A stretch of 64,000 bases of DNA from Bradyrhizobium genosp. L. GTDB taxonomy: Bacteria; Pseudomonadota; Alphaproteobacteria; Rhizobiales; Xanthobacteraceae. This document shows, in pieces, positions 51,650 through 60,202 of the stretch. Both the position numbers and the translations under genes were made by a program. How positions within the stretch are numbered: position 1 is the stretch's first letter; every line of letters begins with the position of its first letter. A model generated the notes under the pieces. That model made no database searches, was not told where the DNA came from, and was given only the letters and a program-made list of their open reading frames with translations. The DNA is taken from NCBI RefSeq assembly GCF_015624485.1, contig NZ_CP061378.1, positions 620,001-684,000 of the forward strand, read 5' to 3'.

Positions 51650-51921
51650 CAGGCGCCGCCTCCGTTGGCGAGCAGACCATCGAGCTTGCCGTCGCGGTCG
51701 AGCGCATAGAGCTCGTTGCAGCCGCCGACATGGGTCTTGCCGATGAAGATCTGCGGAAAGGTCGAGCCGGCGCCGGCGCGATTGTACATCTCGTCGCGGT
51801 AGGCCGGGTTGCTGGCGACGCTGAGTTCGGTGAATTCGGCGTTCTTGCGCGTCAGCAACGATTTGGCCGCGGTACAATAACCGCAGCCCGGGCGGGTGTA
51901 GATTTCAATGGCAGCGGTCAT
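51649..51921 (-). CDS. grxC: Glutaredoxin 3
   Basis: 90 residues. YTRPGCGYCTAAKSLLTRK has the dithiol CGYC site (CPYC in the commonest form), and GSTFPQIFIGKTHVGGCNEL holds the cis-proline glutathione site. It is a GSH-dependent disulfide reductase. It is first in the grxC-nitrilase-DUF1178 unit, with comF 30 bp upstream on the same strand. Confidence 0.93.
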   Translation of the reverse strand: MTAAIEIYTRPGCGYCTAAKSLLTRKNAEFTELSVASNPAYRDEMYNRAGAGSTFPQIFIGKTHVGGCNELYALDRDGKLDGLLANGGGA

Positions 51922-51951
51922 GGTGCGCTCGGTTGAACCAGAATGCCTGGA

Positions 51952-52761
51952 TTATATGGGAGCACGGTGGCCATCGACAACCCGGGCGAACACCAGCACG
52001 TCGACCTGCGCGGCCTTGGCCCGCAGCAGCGCCCGGGCGCAGGCATCCACGGTGGCGCCCGAGGTCAGGACATCGTCGACCAGGATCACGCGGCGGCCCG
52101 CGATCTCAGCCTTGCGTTCGGAGGCGACCCCGAATGCGCCCTGGACATTGCTGGCGCGGTCCTTCCGCGACAGTCCGATCTGCTGCTCGGTGGCCCGGAC
52201 CCGCCGCAGCGCCTCGGAGGCCATTTTGACGCCGCTCTGGCGCGCGATCACCTTGGCCAGCGCACCCGACTGGTTGTAGCGCCGGCTCCAGCCGCGCCGC
52301 CAGTGCAGCGGAACCGGAACCAGAACATCGGCGTCGTGGAGCAATTCCTTCCCCGCCCGCGCCATCCAGCGGCCCATGGTTGGCGCCAGGTCGGTGCGGT
52401 CCTGGTATTTCAATGCGTGCACCAGCGTGCGTGCGACGTCGTCGTAACGCACCGCGGCACGGGCGCGCTGGTAGGTCGGCGGATTGGCGATCGCCTCCAT
52501 CGACAGCAGGTCGGGCCCGGGATCGTAGACAAAGGGAATGCCGAGCCGCGGGCAGAGCGGCGGCGCGATGAACGACAATTTCGCCCAGCATGCCGCGCAG
52601 ACGCCCTCGCCATGAACCGGCTCGCGGCAGGCGACGCAGAGCGTCGGCAGCGCGATATCGAGCGCCAGCCGCGCCGTGCGCATGCATCCGCCGCCGACCG
52701 CGCCCAGCGCGCGCCGCAGATGGCTTGCGATCGAAGGTGATGGTGATGCTTCGGCGTCCAT
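51952..52761 (-). CDS. ComF family protein (phosphoribosyltransferase)
   Basis: 269 residues from the ATG at 52761. An N-terminal double zinc ribbon (LCVACREPVHGEGVCAACW) is followed by a phosphoribosyltransferase domain with the PRPP loop RVILVDDVLTSGATVDAC. In competent bacteria ComFC helps single-stranded DNA uptake; elsewhere the role is unclear. It is divergent from a methyltransferase gene, 77 bp away. The ComF-grxC-Nit-DUF1178 order is frequent in Rhizobiales. Confidence 0.88.
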   Translation of the reverse strand: MDAEASPSPSIASHLRRALGAVGGGCMRTARLALDIALPTLCVACREPVHGEGVCAACWAKLSFIAPPLCPRLGIPFVYDPGPDLLSMEAIANPPTYQRARAAVRYDDVARTLVHALKYQDRTDLAPTMGRWMARAGKELLHDADVLVPVPLHWRRGWSRRYNQSGALAKVIARQSGVKMASEALRRVRATEQQIGLSRKDRASNVQGAFGVASERKAEIAGRRVILVDDVLTSGATVDACARALLRAKAAQVDVLVFARVVDGHRAPI

Positions 52762-52838
52762 GGGAGCGAGGCTAGCGCCTGAGCCGTGTCTGCTCAACCC
52801 GCATTGCCTGCCGATGTCATCCGGCGTAACCAGCCGCC

Positions 52839-53681
52839 ATGGCATCGAGCCCGGCTATAGCCCCGATCCTGTTCGACCGCGCGCTGCTCGGCGCGCGGCT
52901 GGCGCGTGCGCGACGCGAGGGCGCAGTGACGTTTCTGCTCGAGCGCGCTGCCGAGGACATGGCGGACCGGCTGCTTGCGGTGTCGCGCGGCTTTGCCGCG
53001 GCGGTGGATGTCTGGACGCCGGGCGGTGGGCTTGTCGAGGCGTTGCGGGGGCGCGTCGGTTCGATCGCGCGGATTGCTTTCGCGGAGCCGGAAGGGCTCG
53101 GCCTGGCGCCTGAATCGCTCGACCTCGCAGTCTCCGCGCTGGCCTTCCAGTTCGTCAACGACCTGCCCGGCGTGCTGGCGCAGATCCGCCGTGCGTTGAA
53201 GCCCGATGGGCTGCTGCTCGCGGCGATGCTCGGCGGCGACACGCTGACCGAGCTCAGGCAAAGCTTTGCCGCGGCGGAGGCCGAATGCGAGGGCGGGGTG
53301 TCGCCGCGCGTCGCGCCGTTTGCCGATCTGCGCGATATCGGCGCGCTATTGCAGCGCGCCGGCTTTGCGCTGCCGGTGACCGACGTCGACCGCGTCGTGG
53401 TGCGCTACGCCAGCGCCTTCGCGTTGATGGCCGATCTCCGCCGGATGGGTGCGACCAATGTGCTGTGCGAGCGCCGTCGCGCCCCGACCCGCCGCGCCAC
53501 CATGCTGCGGATGGCGGAGATCTATGGCGAGCGCTTCGCCGACGCCGACGGCCGCATCCGCGCCACCTTCGACATCGTCTGGCTCTCCGGCTGGGCGCCG
53601 CATGACAGCCAGCCGAAACCGCTGAAGCCGGGATCGGCGAAAGCGAGCCTGGAGGCGGCGGTGAAGGGTGTGAAACGTTAG
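52839..53681 (+). CDS. SAM-dependent methyltransferase-like protein (BioC/NDUFAF5-like)
   Basis: 280 residues. FDRALLGARLARARREGA at the start and DLAVSALAFQFVNDLPGVLA plus IRRALKPDGLLLAAMLGGDT are the mid-part of the BioC/NDUFAF5 class. The SAM motif I is weak (SRGFAAAVDVWTPGGGLVE). The mitochondrial relative NDUFAF5 hydroxylates an arginine in complex I assembly, but I cannot assign that activity here. It is divergent from comF and converges on mutT. Confidence 0.75.
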   Translation: MASSPAIAPILFDRALLGARLARARREGAVTFLLERAAEDMADRLLAVSRGFAAAVDVWTPGGGLVEALRGRVGSIARIAFAEPEGLGLAPESLDLAVSALAFQFVNDLPGVLAQIRRALKPDGLLLAAMLGGDTLTELRQSFAAAEAECEGGVSPRVAPFADLRDIGALLQRAGFALPVTDVDRVVVRYASAFALMADLRRMGATNVLCERRRAPTRRATMLRMAEIYGERFADADGRIRATFDIVWLSGWAPHDSQPKPLKPGSAKASLEAAVKGVKR

Positions 53682-53700
53682 GGACGCACGTTGCGCGGGC

Positions 53701-53824
53701 TCCCTCTCCCCTTGCGGGAGAGGGTTGGGGAGAGGGGGGCCGCATCGGGACTGCCGCCGTGGCCACCCCTCTCCCGGATCGCATCTGTCGACGCGATCCG
53801 ACCTCCCCCGCAAGGGGGGAGGTG
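53701..53824. repeat. Family D palindromic repeat
   Basis: CCCTCTCCCCTTGCGGGAG at left and CCTCCCCCGCAAGGGGGG at right, with GGCCGC/GTGGCC segments between. It fills the gap between the converging methyltransferase and mutT genes. Confidence 0.82.
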
Positions 53825-53838
53825 GCGACGGAGCAAGA

Positions 53839-54249
53839 CTACAGCAGCAGATCGATCAGATGCGGCAGCAGTGGAATGTCCGCCGGCGGCATCGGATAGT
53901 CGCGCAGCCTGTTGGCGCGCACCCAGGCGAGGTTCTGGCCTTCGCGCGCCACCGCCATGCCTTCCCAGCGGCGGCAGATGTAGAGCGGCATCAGGAGATG
54001 GAAAGTCTCATAGGCATGGCTGGCGAAGGTCAGCGGCGCGAGGCAGGGCTCGCTGACGGTGATGCCGATTTCCTCGTGCAGTTCGCGGATCAGCGTCTCT
54101 TCCGGCCGCTCGCCGGGCTCGATCTTGCCGCCGGGGAATTCCCAGAGGCCGGCGAGCGCCTTGCCTTCGGGGCGCTGCGCCAGCAGCACGCGCTTGTCGG
54201 CGTCGACCAGCGCGCAGGCAACGACGAGGGTGAGCTTGATGGAGGCCAT
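53839..54249 (-). CDS. mutT: Nudix hydrolase, MutT-type (8-oxo-dGTP diphosphatase)
   Basis: 136 residues from the ATG at 54249. The Nudix box runs through WEFPGGKIEPGERPEE and RELHEEIGI, giving the intact GX5EX7REUXEEXGU pattern. It sanitises oxidised guanine nucleotides in the nucleotide pool. In relatives mutT typically adjoins argJ; here the TadG/vWA and FG-GAP genes lie between. Assignment to MutT rather than another small Nudix protein is by size and box context. Confidence 0.86.
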   Translation of the reverse strand: MASIKLTLVVACALVDADKRVLLAQRPEGKALAGLWEFPGGKIEPGERPEETLIRELHEEIGITVSEPCLAPLTFASHAYETFHLLMPLYICRRWEGMAVAREGQNLAWVRANRLRDYPMPPADIPLLPHLIDLLL

Positions 54250-54427
54250 GTGATGCGGGCGTCTTCGGTTGCGGTCTTCAAGCTTCATTAACCAGCAATC
54301 GCCGCAGCAACAAACGAATTGTTTTCACACGCCTTTCTGCGATCGCAATAAAGTTCCCTTTAATTCGTTACCGGCAGGGTGAGGGCCGCATTCCTATCCT
54401 CATCAAAACCCATATACCGATCAAATC

Positions 54428-55756
54428 ATGCGCACCTTGCTCCGGACCGCCAGCCGTTTCCGCCGCGACCGCTCCGGCAATGTCGCGATGATCTTCGGTC
54501 TTGCTGCGCTGCCGATCATCGTCGCGATCGGATGCGCGATCGACTATTCCCGCGCCAATCAGGTCCGCAGCAAGCTGATCGCCGCCGCCGACTCGGCGAG
54601 CGTCGGATCGGTCGCCAAGGCGTCGCCTGCCTTCGTCGCCGCCGGTGCCATGACCTCGGACGGCCCGATCCCGGCAGGCGTCAGCGACGCCAAGAAGATC
54701 TTCAAGGGCAACATCGCCAACCAGACCGGCTTCACGCTGAACAATGTCAAGCCGACCGTGACCAAGAGCAGCGGCACCGTCACCTCGACGGTCACGTTCT
54801 CCGCCAACGTCCCGACCATGTTCCTCGGCGTGATCGGCAGCAAGACCATCACGGTGACCGGCTCCTCGACGGCGACGGCCAACATGCCGTCCTACATCGA
54901 CTTCTATCTGCTGCTGGACAATTCGCCGTCGATGGGCGTCGCGGCGACGCCGACCGACGTGACCACGATGGTCAACAACACGTCGGACCAGTGCGCCTTC
55001 GCCTGCCACGACTACAATGATCCCAACAACTACTACAATCTGGCCAAGACGCTCGGCGTGACGACGCGGATCGACGTGTTGCGCAGCGCGACTCAGCAAT
55101 TGATGGATACGGCGTCGTCGACCGAGACCTATTCCAACCAGTACCGGATGGCGATCTACGATTTCGGCGCCGCCTCGGCGACGATCGGCCTGCGCGCGCT
55201 GTTCTCGTTGTCGACCAGCCTGTCGAGCGCGAAGTCAGCAGCCAGCGCCATCGACCTGATGGGCGTCTACGGCAACAACGATGCCTATACCGCCGACAAG
55301 GATTCGCAGTTCTCGACCGTCCTCCCGGCGATCAACAACGTGATCGCCTCGCCGGGCACGGGCACCTCGTCGGCGCCGCTGAAATATCTGTTCTTCGTCT
55401 CCGACGGCGTGGCAGATGAGCCCAATGCAGCCTGCCTGAAGCCGATCACCGGCACCAACCGCTGCCAGTCGCCGATCGACCCGACGCTCTGCACCACCAT
55501 CAAGAACCGCGGCATCAAGATCGCGGTGCTCTACACCACCTATCTGCAGCTGCCGACCAACAACTGGTACATGACCTGGATCGATCCGTTCAATCCGGGT
55601 CCGTTCGGTCCCTCGCCGAACAGCCAGATCGCGCAGAACATGCAGACCTGCGCCTCGCCGGGGCTGTATTTCGAGGTCAGCCCGACCCAGGGCATCGCCG
55701 CGGCGATGACCGCGCTGTTCCAGAAGGCCATCGCCGACGCGCGGATCTCGAGCTAG
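54428..55756 (+). CDS. TadG-like protein with von Willebrand factor A domain
   Basis: 442 residues. The N-terminus (RDRSGNVAMIFGLAALPII, then ACIDYSRANQVR-type sequence) is a TadE/TadG pilin-like membrane anchor, and the extracellular part has a vWA fold beginning DFYLLLDNSPSMG with the metal-site DxSxS pattern (D-N-S-P-S). Surface adhesins of the Tad pilus system have this layout. No other tad gene is adjacent. Its 3' end overlaps by 4 bp the converging FG-GAP gene, suggesting an accessory surface-protein cluster. Ligand unknown. Confidence 0.82.
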   Translation: MRTLLRTASRFRRDRSGNVAMIFGLAALPIIVAIGCAIDYSRANQVRSKLIAAADSASVGSVAKASPAFVAAGAMTSDGPIPAGVSDAKKIFKGNIANQTGFTLNNVKPTVTKSSGTVTSTVTFSANVPTMFLGVIGSKTITVTGSSTATANMPSYIDFYLLLDNSPSMGVAATPTDVTTMVNNTSDQCAFACHDYNDPNNYYNLAKTLGVTTRIDVLRSATQQLMDTASSTETYSNQYRMAIYDFGAASATIGLRALFSLSTSLSSAKSAASAIDLMGVYGNNDAYTADKDSQFSTVLPAINNVIASPGTGTSSAPLKYLFFVSDGVADEPNAACLKPITGTNRCQSPIDPTLCTTIKNRGIKIAVLYTTYLQLPTNNWYMTWIDPFNPGPFGPSPNSQIAQNMQTCASPGLYFEVSPTQGIAAAMTALFQKAIADARISS

Positions 55757-57042
55757 ACCGCGATGTGCCATTCCGCCGGCACCACGCCGGCGGCGGCAAC
55801 GATGTGGGCGAAGCCGATCTGGCCCCTATCCCAGATCGACACCGCGCCATTGTCGTTGTGCCAGAGGATGTCGGTGTGGCCGTCGCCGTCATAGTCGCCG
55901 GTGTCGGCGATGTGCCAGTCGTTACCCACCACGCCGGCGGCCGCGACGATATGGGCGTCGCCGATGACGCCGTAATCCCAGATCGACACCGCGCCATTGT
56001 CGTTGCGCCACAGGATGTCGTCGTGATGGTCGCCGCTGAAGTCGCCGGTGCCGGCGATGTGCCAGTCATTGCCCACCGCGCCGGCGGCGGCGACGATGTG
56101 GGCGCGGTTGATCTGGCCGTCATCCCAGATCGACACCGCGCCGTTGGCGTTGCGCCACAGGATGTCGCTGGTGCCGTCGCCGTCGAAATCCCCGACGCCG
56201 GCGATTTGCCAGTCGGTCGACACCACGCCCGCGGCGGCGATGATGTGGGCATTCTGGATTTGCCCGCCATCCCAGATCGACACCGCGCCGTTGTCGTCGT
56301 GCCACAGGATATCGCTCTTGCCGTCGCCGTTGAAATCGCCGGTGCCGGCGATATGCCATTCCGCCGGAATGACGCCGAAGCTTTGCGTGAGGCTGATCGA
56401 CGGATAGGTGATGATCACCGAACCATCGTCAAGTCGCCACAGGATGTCGCTGCTGTGGTTGGCGTCGAAATCGCCGGAGCCTGCAATATGCCAGCTGTTC
56501 GGGATGACGTTGGGATTGGCGGTGATGTGCGCCTGGGTGAGCTGGCCGCTGTTCCACACCGACGTCGAGCCGTTGATGTCGTCACGCCAGAGGATGTCGG
56601 CGTGGGTGTCTCCGTTGAAGTCGTTCCGCGCCGGAAAGATAATGGTCGTCGGGGGCGGCGGAGCGGGGAGGTCGTTCGTGACAGCGCTGCCGGTGCCGAG
56701 CGTGTCTGACGTCATCAGGGTGGCGCCGGAGAGGCTCAGGCTTGACTGGTGAGCGGCTCCGAAATCGTGCGACGAGTCCGGCGCTGCGATCGTCAGCGGA
56801 TCGTGTCCGTCGGTGGAGAGCGATAATTCTCCCGCATTCGCGACGGTGGCCGCTGCCACATGGTGGTCGGCGTCGCCGACGAACAGCTCTCCTATCGGCA
56901 CCAAAACGAAACCATCATCGACGGTCCCGCCGAACGCGAAGCTATCCCAGCTTTGCGGCAACTGGCCGTCGCTATCGGTCTGCGCGGGTGTGAAGCCGTA
57001 AAAATGGATACTGCCGTTCGGATGAAAAGGCGATGCTGCCAT
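55753..57042 (-). CDS. FG-GAP/VCBS beta-propeller protein, one six-repeat block
   Basis: 429 residues from the ATG at 57042 (GGAG upstream). A unique N-terminal ~145 residues (MAASPFHPNGSIHFYGFTPA) ends in a PPPP linker. Six ~49-residue repeats follow, of type WHIAGTGDFNGDGKSDILW and NGAVSIWDGGQIQNAHI, and the protein ends WHIAV. The calcium-type GDFNGDG loops are visible. The first repeat starts at RNDFNGDTHADILW and the last stub WHIAV could close the ring. No signal peptide is seen. Probably extracellular or surface-bound by an unknown export route. Confidence 0.83.
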   Translation of the reverse strand: MAASPFHPNGSIHFYGFTPAQTDSDGQLPQSWDSFAFGGTVDDGFVLVPIGELFVGDADHHVAAATVANAGELSLSTDGHDPLTIAAPDSSHDFGAAHQSSLSLSGATLMTSDTLGTGSAVTNDLPAPPPPTTIIFPARNDFNGDTHADILWRDDINGSTSVWNSGQLTQAHITANPNVIPNSWHIAGSGDFDANHSSDILWRLDDGSVIITYPSISLTQSFGVIPAEWHIAGTGDFNGDGKSDILWHDDNGAVSIWDGGQIQNAHIIAAAGVVSTDWQIAGVGDFDGDGTSDILWRNANGAVSIWDDGQINRAHIVAAAGAVGNDWHIAGTGDFSGDHHDDILWRNDNGAVSIWDYGVIGDAHIVAAAGVVGNDWHIADTGDYDGDGHTDILWHNDNGAVSIWDRGQIGFAHIVAAAGVVPAEWHIAV

Positions 57043-57293
57043 CGTCAATGCTCCAAATCGAAATTGATGGGTCGACATGGATCAGCCGGAACCGGATCGA
57101 ATGTCGACCAGTGAAGCAAAGCACAGATCAAATCACGGGCACGCGCTGCGCGCCCATGCCGACTGTAGCACCCGAGCCGATCAAGCGGGAGTCGCGATCG
57201 GCCGTGTCGTGTCGACGAATGGCTTCGTTGTGTGACGTCGCTCTGTGACGTGGCGGCGTGACGTGCCCGTCACTGCCTGTCGCGCTGGCGGAG

Positions 57294-59810
57294 CTAGATC
57301 GTGAGGTGCCACTCCGCCGGCACCGTGCCCGCAGCGGCGACGATGTGGGCGCCGGAGATCTGGCCGTTGTCCCAGATCGACACCGCGCCGTTGTCGTTGT
57401 GCCAGAGGATGTCGGCGCTGCCATTGTCGTCGTAGTCGCCGGTGTCCACGATGTGCCACCCGGCGGGGACGACGCCGGCATTCGCGACGATGTGGGCGCC
57501 GGTGATCTGTCCGGAGTCCCAGATCGACACCGCGCCGTTGTCGTTCTGCCAGAGGATGTCGGTCTTGTGGTCGCCGTTGAAGTCGCCGGTGCCGGCGATG
57601 TGCCAGCCTCCAGGCACCACGCCCGCGGCGGCGACGATGTGGGCGTTGTTGATCTGTCCGCCATTCCAGATCGACACCGCGCCGTTGTCGTTCTGCCAAA
57701 GAACGTCGTCTTGCGTGTCGCCGTTGAAGTCGCCGGTGCCGACGATGTGCCAGCCGGCGGGCACCGCGCCCGCGCTGGCGACGATGTGCGCATTGTTGAT
57801 CTGTCCGGAGTCCCAGATCGACACCGCGCCATTGTCATTCTGCCAGAGGATGTCGGTCTTGGCGTCGACGTTGAAATCGCCGGTGCCGACGATATGCCAG
57901 TCGGTGGAGACGCCGTTGAAGACTTGCGGCGTGCTTGCGCCGGTCGTCATCACCGAGCCGTTGTCATTGCGCCAGAGCAGCTCGCTGTCATGGTCGCCGT
58001 TGAAGTCGCCCGAGCCTGCGATGTGCCAGTCGTTGGAGATCGCGCCCGGCGCGGAGACGATCTGGGCGCCCGAACTATCGCCACTGCTCCAGATCGACAC
58101 CGCGCCATTGTCGTCGCGCCAGACGAAATCGGCATGATGATCGCCGTTGAAATCGTTGCGCGGGTGATAGTTGGAGACATCGATGACGCCGGAAGCGGTC
58201 AGGCCGCCGTTCGCGCCATCGTCTGGTGCGGCGATCGCGCTGCTTGTTGCGAGCTCGCCTTGATGGCTGCCGCTCGCCGCGGCCTGGCTGTCGGTGTCGA
58301 CGATATGCCAGTCCGCCGGTACGGCACCCGCGGCCGAGACGATATGCGCGCCCGAGAGCTGGCCGTTATCCCAGATCGATACCGCGCCGTTGTCATTGCG
58401 CCAGAGGATGTCGGCCTTGCCGTTGTCGTCATAGTCGCCGGTGTCGGCGATGTGCCAGTCATTGCCGACGACGCCCGCGGCGGCGACGATATGCGCGCCG
58501 GAGATCTGCCCGCTATCCCAGATCGACACCGCGCCATTGTCGTTGCGCCAGAGGATGTCGTCGTGGCCGTCGCCGTTGAAGTCGCCGGTGCCGGCGATGT
58601 GCCAGTCATTGCCGACCACGCCTGCGGCGGCGACGACGTGGGCGCGGCCGATCTCCCCGCTGTCCCAGATCGACACCATGCCGTTGTCGTTGCGCCACAG
58701 GATGTCGGCCGAGCCGCTGCCGTCGAAATCGCCGGTGCCGGCAATGTGCCAGCTCGGCGCCACGACGCCGGCGGCGACGTTGTCGGTGGTGTCGTAGTAT
58801 TGAGACGCCCAGACCTGGATTGCGCCGTTGGTGTTTTGCCAGAGGATGCCGGTCGTGCCCTCGCCGTAGAAATCGCCGGTGCCGGCGATGTGCCAGCTCG
58901 AATCCAGTTGCGCTTGATCGGTGATAATCCTGGCGTTGTCGATGCTGCTGTTGAGCCAGACCGACGCCGCGCCGTTGTCGTTGCGCCATAGAAGGTCGCC
59001 GATTCCGTTGCCGTCGAAATCGCCGCTCCCGACGAGATGCCAGGAACTCGGTACGGCGCCTGCACCGGATATGATGTGGGCCTGGCCAAGCTGTCCGCTG
59101 TTCCAGACCGACACTGCGCCGTTGTCATCCTGCCAGAGGATGTCGGCGTGTTTGTCGCCGTTGAAGTCGTTTCTGCGCGGGATCGGGTAGAAGGTGGTGG
59201 TGAGCGAGAAGTCGTCGATGGCAAGCCCGCTGCCGAAGTTGTTGGATGGCACCCAGCGAATGTAGAGAGACTGGCCCGGCCCGATGGAGACGGGGATCTG
59301 GCCACCGGCAAAAGCCTCGTTCTGGAAGGCATTGCCGTCCAGGGCCTGGCCTGGCCGAGCGCTCGTATTCGGCGCGGTGAAATCCAGCGCGTTGACGTCT
59401 TCCCATTGCCCCGTCGTGAGCGACGTTGCGCCGCGGATATTGGAGCTGAACTGGAAATCCAGCCGGTCGGATGCGCCGCCAGCTTCCCACTGCTCTCCGG
59501 TATACGAGATCGTGATGTTCTCGTCGCGATCGGTGGTGTTCGTGAACACCGCGCCCAGGATCGTATCGTTGCTGCCGATCGAGAGCTCGCCGAACGCACG
59601 GTCGATGCTGCCGTCCGCGCCGTAGCTGTAGGTATCGTTGAAGGGTGAGCTTCCGTCGTCCGCTTGAAGCGTGGAATTGGCGCCGGCGCCGCTCTCGACG
59701 AAGGTCCAGCCCTGCGGGAGCTGGCTGACACTTTCGCTGCCGAAGACCGTCAGCGTATCGAAATTCTGGAAATAGGAGCTTCCGGTGAGGGAGATGGGCG
59801 AGAATGGCAT
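57294..59810 (-). CDS. FG-GAP/VCBS beta-propeller protein, two six-repeat blocks
   Basis: 838 residues from the ATG at 59810 (GGAG upstream). A unique N-terminal domain of about 200 residues (YFQNFDTLTVFGSESVSQLP to GLAIDDFSLTTTFYP) resembles jelly-roll-like surface modules. Block 1 (six repeats, about 58290-59180) and block 2 (six repeats, about 57294-58165) are separated by a short Ala/Gly/Ser linker. Each begins RNDFNGD and ends with a WH stub (WHIVDT, WHLTI). The repeats are nearly identical in sequence to those of the gene downstream. No signal peptide is seen. Confidence 0.83.
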   Translation of the reverse strand: MPFSPISLTGSSYFQNFDTLTVFGSESVSQLPQGWTFVESGAGANSTLQADDGSSPFNDTYSYGADGSIDRAFGELSIGSNDTILGAVFTNTTDRDENITISYTGEQWEAGGASDRLDFQFSSNIRGATSLTTGQWEDVNALDFTAPNTSARPGQALDGNAFQNEAFAGGQIPVSIGPGQSLYIRWVPSNNFGSGLAIDDFSLTTTFYPIPRRNDFNGDKHADILWQDDNGAVSVWNSGQLGQAHIISGAGAVPSSWHLVGSGDFDGNGIGDLLWRNDNGAASVWLNSSIDNARIITDQAQLDSSWHIAGTGDFYGEGTTGILWQNTNGAIQVWASQYYDTTDNVAAGVVAPSWHIAGTGDFDGSGSADILWRNDNGMVSIWDSGEIGRAHVVAAAGVVGNDWHIAGTGDFNGDGHDDILWRNDNGAVSIWDSGQISGAHIVAAAGVVGNDWHIADTGDYDDNGKADILWRNDNGAVSIWDNGQLSGAHIVSAAGAVPADWHIVDTDSQAAASGSHQGELATSSAIAAPDDGANGGLTASGVIDVSNYHPRNDFNGDHHADFVWRDDNGAVSIWSSGDSSGAQIVSAPGAISNDWHIAGSGDFNGDHDSELLWRNDNGSVMTTGASTPQVFNGVSTDWHIVGTGDFNVDAKTDILWQNDNGAVSIWDSGQINNAHIVASAGAVPAGWHIVGTGDFNGDTQDDVLWQNDNGAVSIWNGGQINNAHIVAAAGVVPGGWHIAGTGDFNGDHKTDILWQNDNGAVSIWDSGQITGAHIVANAGVVPAGWHIVDTGDYDDNGSADILWHNDNGAVSIWDNGQISGAHIVAAAGTVPAEWHLTI

Positions 59811-60202
59811 CGTCGACGCTCCGGTCAAAATCGATGGTGCTCGACCGGAGCGGCATCTCGGACCGGCGAGGCTGAAAACACTCAAGATGCAATGCGAGCG
59901 TAACGCGCATGTCCGTAGCCGGCATCACCCGAACGGGCGATGCCGAGATTGTCGGATGGTCAGGAGTTGCTTTTCGTGGATGCTGTGCGGCTCTCTTCCC
60001 GCCGTCGTCCCGCAGGGACCCATAACCACCGAACGTCATTGTTGTGCGACGTTGGGATGACGAGTGCCGTTCGCAACATCCGCCGCGGCGTATGGGTCCC
60101 TGCTTTCGCAGGGACGACAGCGAATGTGTTGCGCGACTGTCCGATCCGTCACCCGAAAGATGACGGAGCCGGAAGCGTCGCGCCTTGCAATGGCGGAATC
60201 TA
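59811..60202. other. Gene-free region between FG-GAP gene and argJ
   Basis: This 392-bp gap holds the upstream side of the FG-GAP gene and a Family A repeat at 60004-60118. I find no gene or RNA feature here. Confidence 0.6.
60004..60118. repeat. Family A REP-like element with truncated left hairpin
   Basis: It begins GTCGTCCCGCAGGGACCC, lacking the TGCGAAAG hairpin loop present in the 48333 copy, and continues ATAACCACCG. It ends TATGGGTCCCTGCTTTCGC then AGGGACGAC. Its sequence subtype is that of the nuclease-bearing element. Confidence 0.8.

Noticed and set aside
55753..59200. Regular ~147-bp spacing of similar sequence, resembling a CRISPR or satellite array
   Set aside because: The unit is far too long for CRISPR, lies in frame in two protein genes and encodes FG-GAP blades with calcium-binding loops. 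No cas genes are near.
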